48,305 nt of DNA, taken from positions 1 through 48,305 of the IMG/VR virus record IMGVR_UViG_3300046736_000012, one strand, 5' to 3'. How positions within the stretch are numbered: the first letter of the stretch is position 1; every line of letters starts with the position of its first letter. The position numbers and the translations under genes are program-made. Shown one piece after another: positions 6,834-14,162 of the stretch. The notes under the pieces were generated by a model. That model ran no database searches and was not told the origin of the DNA. It saw only the letters and a list, made by a program, of their open reading frames with translations. This DNA is from a virus.

Positions 6834-8187
6834 CGTCTTCCAAGCCATATACCCCTACCAAGATGAGGGAGTGGATTTTCTGGCTGGACGTGACCGTGCT
6901 GGTCTGCATGATGCTATGGGACTTGGCAAGACGGCACAAGTCATAAGGGCGGCTGACAAGATCAAAGCACAGCGCGGCATCATGGTGGTGCCAGCCAAGC
7001 TAAGGCGTAACACGGTCGCGCAGTTTCACCGATGGGCAACGCGTGGGTACAAGATCACAGAGGGAAGAAGTCTTCACGACTTTATCGCGTGGCAACGGGG
7101 TAGGTATCACATTCTCGTAACGAGTTACGAACAAGCGACGAAGTGGGCCAACTCGATCTACATGAGTGGAGAACCCATAGACTTCGTGGCTTTGGATGAA
7201 GCCCACTACGTGAAGAACTCCGATGCCCAACGAACACAGGCGATCTTGGGGCCTGCCTTCGACGGATCGAAGGGATTGATCAACTGGGCCGCGCACGTCT
7301 GGCACGTGTCGGGTACGCCCATGGCCAATGACCCCATGGATATCTATACGTTCCTCCGTTTATGCGGGGCGACCACCCTGCCGCAGGGGGCGTTCATAAA
7401 GCGGTATTTCTACTCCGACGCGTCCATGTATGGCTCACGCCAGACAGTCAAGGAGCATATGGCCGCTGAGTTGACCTCGCTGATCAACACGCATAGGGTA
7501 CAGCGTACACTGGCTGACGTAGGGTTTCAACTCCCAGCTATACGGCTGGACCCCATCATCGTAGACGGCGACACGAAGCCAATCATAGAACTGTTGCGGC
7601 AATACCCTGAACTGAACCGGGCTATTGTCCACGCCGTGCAATCCGGTGGTCTGTCCTTCCTCGAAACGCAGCACATCATGACGCTAAGGCGTCTATTGGG
7701 CGAGGCCAAGGCGGCACCGTACGCTCACATGCTACTGGACGATCTGCGGATCACCGGCATGGAGAAACACGTGGTCATGGGCATACACGTGGACGCATTG
7801 AACTTCATATTTAACTTCTTGCGTAAGCGTAACGTGCGTTGTGTATTGGTCAACGGGACAGTCAGCGACCGACAAGCTGACAGGGCAATACGAGAATTTC
7901 AAGATGATCCTACATGCACGGTATTTCTCGGAAACATCAAGTCTGCGGGTCTTGGTAGTGATCTTTTCGCTAGTTGCAGGCTTGACATGCTGGAGTCTGA
8001 TTGGACTCCTGCCGGGAATGCACAAGCTGTCAAGCGCATACACCGTATTGGACAAATGCGCCCCTGTTTTGTCAGATTTGTCACATTAGCCAATACCTTT
8101 GACGAAAAAGTCAACAACCTGATTATCCAGAAAACGCGTGCTATAGCTGATATCGAAGGTTCGCCAATGCCTTCACATCCCGTTTGA
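6814..8187 (+). CDS. SNF2-type DNA helicase/translocase, 457 aa
   Basis: Superfamily 2 ATPase of the SNF2 group. Motif I is AMGLGKT (about residues 34-40), motif II DEAH (about 128), motif III SGTPMAN (about 166) and motif VI KRIHRIGQ (about 407). It lacks the extra domains of eukaryotic remodellers, like other phage versions found beside polymerase genes. It may remodel replication forks or displace bound proteins. It overlaps the resolvase gene by 20 bases and is followed by the regulatory block at 8184. Confidence 0.9.
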   Translation: MPQIVPSVFQAIYPYQDEGVDFLAGRDRAGLHDAMGLGKTAQVIRAADKIKAQRGIMVVPAKLRRNTVAQFHRWATRGYKITEGRSLHDFIAWQRGRYHILVTSYEQATKWANSIYMSGEPIDFVALDEAHYVKNSDAQRTQAILGPAFDGSKGLINWAAHVWHVSGTPMANDPMDIYTFLRLCGATTLPQGAFIKRYFYSDASMYGSRQTVKEHMAAELTSLINTHRVQRTLADVGFQLPAIRLDPIIVDGDTKPIIELLRQYPELNRAIVHAVQSGGLSFLETQHIMTLRRLLGEAKAAPYAHMLLDDLRITGMEKHVVMGIHVDALNFIFNFLRKRNVRCVLVNGTVSDRQADRAIREFQDDPTCTVFLGNIKSAGLGSDLFASCRLDMLESDWTPAGNAQAVKRIHRIGQMRPCFVRFVTLANTFDEKVNNLIIQKTRAIADIEGSPMPSHPV

Positions 8188-8220
8188 CACGGCTCGCGAA
8201 CTCTGTTACCCAGCTTATGT
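8184..8220 (+). promoter_or_regulatory. Conserved regulatory block, copy 2
   Basis: Ungapped match to 2030-2066 (24 of 37 bases): TTGAC, CGCGAA, TGTTACC and AGCT at identical spacing, then TTATGT. It lies just after the helicase stop and 31 bases before the next gene. It probably drives or controls the replication genes from 8251 onward. Confidence 0.5.
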
Positions 8221-8250
8221 AACGTACAACAACGTAAAGGACAAACAAGT

Positions 8251-8643
8251 ATGCCACGCTTCAACTTTGGCACAGATGACCCCAACGTAGCGCACCAGAT
8301 CATGGCGCTCATGACCGGGAGCAACGGCCAAGCTGGACAGGCCCCGGCCCCAGCCCCGCCGCCCGGTCGCCCCACGGCACTCCCGGCCGCTCCCAGCGGG
8401 ATGCCCCCGGCTCCCAGCACTCCCCCGCCGCCACCGGCTCCCACCGCGCCCCCTGCGTCCGTCAATCCCCGTCTCGACAACGTGATCCGCCTGATGGACG
8501 CGTACGCGAAGGCAGGCCACAAGGTAGACGGCGTGCGTAAGGTGTTGGCACAGGTCCAACTGCAACGCGCGCAGGACGCCAGCGAAGAGCAGTTAATCTG
8601 GCTGGAACAGGCGTTCGCCAATACGGCGTGGTCACCCGGCTGA
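8251..8643 (+). CDS. Proline/alanine-rich hypothetical protein, 130 aa
   Basis: Residues 1-27 form a short head. Residues 30-72 are a low-complexity proline/alanine linker. Residues 75-130 form a helical domain (NVIRLMDAYAKAGHKVDGVR). It resembles the proline-linker design of the 440-residue protein and the DUF2815 tail, and may tether replication partners. AAAGGA lies upstream of the ATG. No family recognised. Confidence 0.65.
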   Translation: MPRFNFGTDDPNVAHQIMALMTGSNGQAGQAPAPAPPPGRPTALPAAPSGMPPAPSTPPPPPAPTAPPASVNPRLDNVIRLMDAYAKAGHKVDGVRKVLAQVQLQRAQDASEEQLIWLEQAFANTAWSPG

Positions 8644-8655
8644 AAGGTAGGAGAT

Positions 8656-8904
8656 ATGGCATTGGCAATCCCCACCGTGGTAGCAACCACCGCTGACGTG
8701 ATGAAAGCGGCGGAAGACTTGTTTGACTTCCGGCAATCAAGTGCTTCGGATACCGATCCGCAGCACCGGCACCCGATCATGTACAGAGGTTATAAGTGGG
8801 CTGCACTCCCAGCTAGCGAAAAGATGTACTACTGTGACATGGCCGGGATTGTATTGCAGTCGTTTGGTGTGAAGCCCACGATGCCAAGCTTTGTGAGCGC
8901 CTAG
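8656..8904 (+). CDS. Hypothetical protein, 82 aa
   Basis: Small protein with a helical N-terminus (VVATTADVMKAAEDLFDF) and an aromatic C-terminal half. No family recognised. AGGAGA precedes the ATG. It sits between the proline-rich protein and the DUF2800 nuclease with minimal spacing, so it belongs to the replication operon. Confidence 0.65.
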   Translation: MALAIPTVVATTADVMKAAEDLFDFRQSSASDTDPQHRHPIMYRGYKWAALPASEKMYYCDMAGIVLQSFGVKPTMPSFVSA

Positions 8905-8906
8905 CT

Positions 8907-10184
8907 ATGCAAGACCATTCCGGCCGCACGCACGCGCTCTATAGTGCTTCCTCGTCATCCCGATGGATGAAGTGCTATGGGAGTATACAGCGTGCGGCCG
9001 GGATGCCTGCGGGCTTGGCGTCAACGTATGCTTTGGATGGCGAGGAAGCCCACGAACTCCTAGAATACGCGTTGGCAGGACAGTACAAGTCCGCGTATGA
9101 AGCCAAAGTAATGGGCCACTTCAATTGGGAACACCGTCACGACACAGAGGAAACACGTTTGGAAAGTGTCCAAGCGGCGTTAGACCACATCCAAGAACTG
9201 GTGGACGCATACTCTGCACCGGATACATTTATTGCTTTAGAGACGGAATTTATATTCCCGACAAAAGATCAAGACGACTGCGGCGGAACGGCTGACGTGA
9301 TCGTGTACATCCCCGATCTGGACATGATGGTCGTGGCTGACTACAAGCACGGTAGTGGTGTGTCAGTTAGCGTGCAGGAGAACAGCCAGCTTATGTTCTA
9401 CGCTGTCGGCGCGCGGCAGGAGCTACGGCGTAAGGGTATGTGCATGTCGGGCAAGACCATATACCGCATGATGATACTCCAGCCACGAAGCTTCCACCGT
9501 GATGGGGCCATGCGCGAATGGTCATGCGATGACGACAGGCTTGACAGGTTTATTGGCGAGGTCAACTTTGCCATCATCAAGTCCAAGGAACAAGTTCCTG
9601 AGATAGTACCGGGGCGGCATTGCCGGTGGTGTCCCGCGATCTCTGCCTGCCCAGAAGCAGAACGCTACCGTATGCAGGCTATCTTACCAACCTACAATGA
9701 CCCTGACAGCCTTAAAAAGACGGGGCTACCAGCGGCGGCAGACCTAAGTGTGGAACGCATTGCCGACATACTGACGATGCGCGAAATGGTCGAAGAGTGG
9801 TTCAACGCCGTCCATGCACAGGCTATAAAACTTGCACGTAGCGGAACCTCGATACCGGGCAAGAAACTGGTGTACGCACAGGCCAAGTCGAAGTGGGCGG
9901 GTGACGAACGCACAATCGCTACGCATCTGGGTCAGATAGCAGGTGTACCCCCTAATGTATTCTTCAAGCCGCGTTTGACCACCATTACGGAAGCCAAGCG
10001 GCTAGTGAAAGAAGCAATCTACGAACGCGTTGGTAAGTCAAAGGCAAAGAAAGATGTCGAGGAAGCCAACAAGGCAATGGCTCCCTTGACGGTCAAGGAC
10101 ACGTCAGGTAACTTGGTATTGGTGGACAGGGAGGACAGACGACCGGAAATAAACCTAGCTAACCTGTTGGAGTACAAACAATGA
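8907..10184 (+). CDS. DUF2800 PD-(D/E)XK nuclease, 425 aa
   Basis: Matches the DUF2800 family of phage and prophage Cas4/RecB-like nucleases, known to occur next to DUF2815 and a family A polymerase. The N-terminal HALYSASSSSRWMKC motif is characteristic. Catalytic elements visible are the LETEF glutamate near 109, GTADVIVY and VADYKHG (D-x-K). A cysteine group (HCRWC and ACPEA, about 232-243) resembles the iron-sulphur ligands of Cas4-type enzymes. The likely role is DNA end processing in recombination or replication. The stop overlaps the next ATG. Confidence 0.85.
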   Translation: MQDHSGRTHALYSASSSSRWMKCYGSIQRAAGMPAGLASTYALDGEEAHELLEYALAGQYKSAYEAKVMGHFNWEHRHDTEETRLESVQAALDHIQELVDAYSAPDTFIALETEFIFPTKDQDDCGGTADVIVYIPDLDMMVVADYKHGSGVSVSVQENSQLMFYAVGARQELRRKGMCMSGKTIYRMMILQPRSFHRDGAMREWSCDDDRLDRFIGEVNFAIIKSKEQVPEIVPGRHCRWCPAISACPEAERYRMQAILPTYNDPDSLKKTGLPAAADLSVERIADILTMREMVEEWFNAVHAQAIKLARSGTSIPGKKLVYAQAKSKWAGDERTIATHLGQIAGVPPNVFFKPRLTTITEAKRLVKEAIYERVGKSKAKKDVEEANKAMAPLTVKDTSGNLVLVDREDRRPEINLANLLEYKQ

Positions 10185-10390
10185 GAGATATAAAATCTGT
10201 TGAAGTCGAAATGGAAGGGCAGTTAGTGTTCAGTCTCTTTATAGGTAAAGACAGAAAGGCGTATGTTAAGTTTGGTATACCATACGAGACTGATGGAATT
10301 CAGCTAGACGGCATCATACTAAATTCAGCTAGCGAGGTGAGCACTTTTCTTCATGACATCAGCGAGACATTGGCTAGCAAGCTTAAGTAG
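10181..10390 (+). CDS. Hypothetical protein, 69 aa
   Basis: Small beta-rich protein with an amphipathic C-terminal helix (VSTFLHDISETLASKLK). It starts at an ATGA overlap with the nuclease gene. More AT-rich than neighbours. No family recognised; its place between nuclease and ssDNA-binding protein suggests an accessory replication role, which is inference. Confidence 0.6.
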   Translation: MRDIKSVEVEMEGQLVFSLFIGKDRKAYVKFGIPYETDGIQLDGIILNSASEVSTFLHDISETLASKLK

Positions 10391-10448
10391 GTGTAGCAGC
10401 GCGTATCGAATATAGACCAGATCAACCATAGCACAGGAACATAATAAC

Positions 10449-11306
10449 ATGTCTGGAGCATCATTCACACCGGGTAACACCCTTATGATGAACAGTGTCG
10501 TAGGAGACGATTGGATCAGGCGAGCCTGTACCGACAATCCGACGACCAAGATGGAAGACGGCTACATCAAGTCGGGACCGATCAGGCTCGCATTTTGCGA
10601 CACCTTGTTTGAACCCAAGGCACCAACCAACCAGCCTAACGCCACGCCCAAGTACTCCGTGTGCGCTCTGTATACCCCGTTCACCGACATGAACGTGTTT
10701 TATACCGAGTACTACAGAATATGTGGTGAAATGTTTCGGGACCACTATAACCCGCACATGAACCAGTACGCAGGCTTGGAGAACCCATTTCACGACTGCG
10801 CGACGAAGGCACACAAATTCGAGGGGTTTACGCCCGGTCTGACGTACATCAATCACACCAGCAAGTTCCAACCCGCCATCGTGGACACGATGAAGAACAC
10901 CATCACCGACAGGTCTAAAGTGTACCCCGGTGCATGGGCAATTCTCATATGCAACGCGTATGGGTACGGTAAGTCTCCACCCCAGCCAAAGAAAGGCGTA
11001 AGCTTCGGCCTACAAGCTGTTATGATCATAGGGCAGGATACGAACTTGTCGGGTGGCGGCGTTGACCCCCGACAGGTGTTCGCCGGGGTGAACGTACAGC
11101 CGCCCAAGGTCAGTATGCAAGGGCTGGTTCCGCCGCCCCCGCTGAACGGAGCGCAGGGAGGCCCGCCAGCGATGCCGGGAGTAATTCCGGGTGCTCCCAC
11201 CTATCCCGGTGGTTTCGTCGCTCCACCCCCGCCTAATCCACTCTACGGGGCCTTGGCGGGTACGACCACGGAAGCCGATCCCTACGACTTGTCTTCGCTC
11301 AAGTAG
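10449..11306 (+). CDS. DUF2815-family ssDNA-binding protein, 285 aa
   Basis: Belongs by sequence character and neighbourhood to DUF2815, an OB-fold single-stranded DNA-binding family like T7 gp2.5. The core (residues 1-200) has the family pattern of an RLAFCDTLFEPK strand and an aromatic middle. Residues 205-270 form a proline/glycine-rich linker and the tail is acidic (TTEADPYDLSSLK). Acidic tails in phage SSBs contact polymerase and helicase, so the same is expected here. It is flanked by the DUF2800 nuclease and the polymerase. Confidence 0.8.
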   Translation: MSGASFTPGNTLMMNSVVGDDWIRRACTDNPTTKMEDGYIKSGPIRLAFCDTLFEPKAPTNQPNATPKYSVCALYTPFTDMNVFYTEYYRICGEMFRDHYNPHMNQYAGLENPFHDCATKAHKFEGFTPGLTYINHTSKFQPAIVDTMKNTITDRSKVYPGAWAILICNAYGYGKSPPQPKKGVSFGLQAVMIIGQDTNLSGGGVDPRQVFAGVNVQPPKVSMQGLVPPPPLNGAQGGPPAMPGVIPGAPTYPGGFVAPPPPNPLYGALAGTTTEADPYDLSSLK

Positions 11307-11366
11307 CCAACAAGTTTCGGACGTGCGCTGGCATGGGCGACCATGTGACCAGTACACCTCCCGAAA

Positions 11367-11400
11367 CGGCGGGGCCAGACGCGAACCTCTGGCCCCGCCG
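11367..11400 (+). other. 13-bp perfect hairpin before gene 11420
   Basis: CGGCGGGGCCAGA pairs with TCTGGCCCCGCCG over 13 bases with an eight-base loop. No T-tract follows, so it is not a classic terminator. It lies 20 bases upstream of the next ATG and could attenuate transcription, protect the upstream mRNA or act as a processing site. Confidence 0.75.
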
Positions 11401-11419
11401 ACAACCGCAGGAGTAGTCT

Positions 11420-11638
11420 ATGGCTGACCGGATGATGCAGTTTTTCAGCTACGAACACTTACGCGATGACTTGAAGCAAATCAGCAAGCCATTTGGCGTG
11501 CTGGCACAACACATATGCGACACGTTGCCCAGTAACGCAGAGCGTACGGTGGCGTTGCGTAAGCTCTTGGAAGCCAAGGACTGCGCTGTACGAGCATTTC
11601 TCTACAAGGAACCACCCAAGACAGACCCTACTTCATAG
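11420..11638 (+). CDS. Acb2/Tad1-like small hairpin protein (putative anti-defence sponge), 72 aa
   Basis: The core, about residues 20-58, reads SKPFGVLAQHICDTLPSNAE followed by RTVALRKLLEAKDCAVRAF. This two-helix hairpin with a central LP-x-x-x-E-R and an L-x-x-A-x-x-x-A pattern resembles the Acb2/Tad1 hairpin family. Known members bind cyclic nucleotides and block CBASS or Thoeris immunity. The family match is recalled from pattern, not searched. AGGAG lies upstream of the ATG. Its place among early replication genes, downstream of a strong hairpin, suits an anti-defence protein made early. Alternatively it is an unrelated phage helical protein. Confidence 0.5.
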   Translation: MADRMMQFFSYEHLRDDLKQISKPFGVLAQHICDTLPSNAERTVALRKLLEAKDCAVRAFLYKEPPKTDPTS

Positions 11639-11671
11639 TTGGGTGGCATCGCTATCCCGACTGGATTTAAG

Positions 11672-13921
11672 ATGGACGATCTAGTCCTAGACTTTGAAAC
11701 ACGGTCAAGCGTCAGTCTCAAAAAGGCTGGCGCTTACCGCTACGCGTCCGACAAGACCACCGAGGTATTGGTGGCGTCCTATTGCATTGGGCAGGGGCCA
11801 ATCAAGCGATGGCGGCCATATAAGAAAGAGCCAATTCCAACTGACTTATGTAAGCACATAGACAACGGTGAGCGTGTAGTTTCACATGGTCCGTTTGAAC
11901 GGATCATCTGGAATCACACAATCGTCCGTGACCACCCGTATTACCCTGACATGAAGATTGAACAAATGTCCGATCTGATGATACGGGCATATGCGTGTAA
12001 TCTCCCCGGTAAACTTGAACAGCTAGCCAGAGTGCTGGGCCTGCCCGAGAAAGACATGGGTGGTCACGCCATCATGATGCGTATGACGAAACCGCGTAAG
12101 GTAAACCCAGATGGTACGATCATATGGTGGGATGAACCTGATAAGCTCAACGCGTTGGAGGATTACTGCGATCAAGATGTCAATGTGGAACGACACGCCA
12201 ACGCAGTGTTGCCTGAACTTACGCCTGACGAGTTGGAACTATGGCATATCGACCAACGAATTAACGACAGAGGTATCCCTCACGATATGCAATTTGTCGG
12301 ACGAGCTATTAAACTTGTTGATTATGCCAAGCTACGAGCCAATGAGGAAATTGCAAACCTCACGAATGGTGCGGTCAATAAGGCTACCGAGGTAGCCAAG
12401 ATTGTAGCATGGCTCAATACACATGGTGTCACTACCACAAGTTTGCGGAAGGGCGACCGGCAGAGGCTCTTGGACGTAGCGGAACAGATACGCGACGATG
12501 ACGCGTTTGATGTCATAGAATTGCGTTCGACCACCGGTAAGACAAGCACAGCCAAGTACCGCGCAATCAAGGGCAGCGTAGGGGTTGATGGGCGAGGACG
12601 CGGCTGGCTACAGTTTGGCGGCGCTCAACAGACAATGCGTTGGGCAGGCAGGGTGGTGCAGCCCCAGAACTATGTCAGGGTAGCAGACGAAGAAGAGGCG
12701 GCACTGGTTTCGTGGGTAGTGGGGATCACGCGCGATGAAACACGCCCGCTTTCAGAAGTGTACGATCTGGTCGAGTTGCTGGGTCCGCCTAAGCTGGCTA
12801 ATGGCGATAGACAGGGCGGAATGGCTACACTGGCGTGGCTGGCGAAGGGGCTACGTTCGACAATATCCGCGCCTGATGGTTATGCTTTTGTGGGTGGAGA
12901 CTTCAGCAACATCGAAGGCAGGATCAACGCGTGGCTTGCGCGTGAACTGTGGAAGATACAAGCCTTTCTTGACTATGATAATCGTATTGGACCCGATCTG
13001 TATAAGCTGGCGTATGCCCGTGCCTTCAACATTGACCCCACACTGGTCACCAAGACCCTGCGGCAGATAGGTAAAGTCATCGAGCTACAGTGCGGGTATC
13101 AGGGTGGTGTAGGGGCATTCATCACGGCAACGGGTACGTATCTTCTCAAACTCCCGGCCTTGGCTACGGCGATCTACCAGACCACCCCGGCCGAAGTCTG
13201 GGATGGCGTGGCGAAAAAGCACAAGCACGCGCGTGACCGGCTTGATCTGCCAGAAGACATCTGGACTGCCGTGAAGATAGCCGTACTGGGCTGGCGTAAG
13301 AGCAACCCGTTGATCGTACAGTCGTGGTGGGACTTGCAGGACGCCGCCATACAGGCTGTGGACCGTCCCGGCGTCTCGGTTCCGGTCTACGGCGGCAAGG
13401 CGGCTTACTACTCCGACACGCATTTCCTCTACTGCCGCTTGCCATCTGGGCGTGTGCTGATGTATGCCCAACCGCATGTCAGCATACTAGAGGAAGAAAA
13501 AATCTGGGACGGGCTACAATATGTAGACGTGGACAGTCTGTTTCCGTACGAACTTGACGAACTCCTCCGGCTGGGTTACAAAGTTGTCTCACACCGCAGG
13601 CGTGGCGTCCGGTTCTACGGCCTAAGTGACACAAAGCAATGGGTCCGCAAGGCGTTGTATGGCGGATACCAGTGTGAAAACATAGTACAGGGTATAGCCA
13701 GAGACTTCCTAGCACCGGCTATCGTACGTGCTGAACAAAATGGCTATCCAGTTATTCTAACTGTACATGATGAACTACTGTCACTGATAAAGCCAAACTG
13801 GTACAGTAAGCCTAGCGATTACGAAAGGTACTTCCAGTGGCTTCTGACACAGCTACCGAGCTGGGCAACGGACTTCCCGATGGCCGCGACGACATGGTAC
13901 GGCGACCGGTACACGAAGTGA
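11672..13921 (+). CDS. Family A DNA polymerase with 3'-5' exonuclease, 749 aa
   Basis: Replicative polymerase of the PolA type. The N-terminus has a DnaQ-like exonuclease start (LVLDFETRSS, residues 4-13), which fixes the ATG at 11672. The polymerase domain shows motif A (GGDFSNIEGR, about 407-416), a B-like motif (KTLRQIGKVIELQCGYQGG, about 459) and motif C (LTVHDELLS, about 696). Motif B differs from the classic R-x3-K-x7-YG form, as in other polymerases of DUF2800/DUF2815 phages. It forms the replication core with the DUF2815 SSB and the primase-helicase. Confidence 0.92.
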   Translation: MDDLVLDFETRSSVSLKKAGAYRYASDKTTEVLVASYCIGQGPIKRWRPYKKEPIPTDLCKHIDNGERVVSHGPFERIIWNHTIVRDHPYYPDMKIEQMSDLMIRAYACNLPGKLEQLARVLGLPEKDMGGHAIMMRMTKPRKVNPDGTIIWWDEPDKLNALEDYCDQDVNVERHANAVLPELTPDELELWHIDQRINDRGIPHDMQFVGRAIKLVDYAKLRANEEIANLTNGAVNKATEVAKIVAWLNTHGVTTTSLRKGDRQRLLDVAEQIRDDDAFDVIELRSTTGKTSTAKYRAIKGSVGVDGRGRGWLQFGGAQQTMRWAGRVVQPQNYVRVADEEEAALVSWVVGITRDETRPLSEVYDLVELLGPPKLANGDRQGGMATLAWLAKGLRSTISAPDGYAFVGGDFSNIEGRINAWLARELWKIQAFLDYDNRIGPDLYKLAYARAFNIDPTLVTKTLRQIGKVIELQCGYQGGVGAFITATGTYLLKLPALATAIYQTTPAEVWDGVAKKHKHARDRLDLPEDIWTAVKIAVLGWRKSNPLIVQSWWDLQDAAIQAVDRPGVSVPVYGGKAAYYSDTHFLYCRLPSGRVLMYAQPHVSILEEEKIWDGLQYVDVDSLFPYELDELLRLGYKVVSHRRRGVRFYGLSDTKQWVRKALYGGYQCENIVQGIARDFLAPAIVRAEQNGYPVILTVHDELLSLIKPNWYSKPSDYERYFQWLLTQLPSWATDFPMAATTWYGDRYTK

Positions 13922-14154
13922 AGTACCCTCGCTGGAACTGTGACGCGTTCGTCACGTACATGCTCCGTCAAGGTCTAAACATAGACGTTGACTCCAGCAC
14001 CATCCTGTGGGCGTTGGGTCTGACTGAAGTCGGCGGCGGCGGGATGGGGCCATACCCCGGTCGGGTGAATTCCAACGAGCGGCGTAAAGGCTCAAAATAC
14101 AGACTTGTTGTTGGCGTACAGGCAAACACCTATCGTCTCATCGAACTTGTCTGA
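13918..14154 (+). CDS. Hypothetical protein, 78 aa
   Basis: The start is taken as GTG at 13918, which overlaps the polymerase stop as GTGA; the frame is open further upstream, so a longer form is possible. The sequence has an N-terminal helix (CDAFVTYMLRQG), a glycine-rich turn and a beta-rich end. No family recognised. It lies between polymerase and primase-helicase and is probably a small replication accessory protein. Confidence 0.55.
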   Translation: MKYPRWNCDAFVTYMLRQGLNIDVDSSTILWALGLTEVGGGGMGPYPGRVNSNERRKGSKYRLVVGVQANTYRLIELV

Positions 14155-14162
14155 TATATGTC

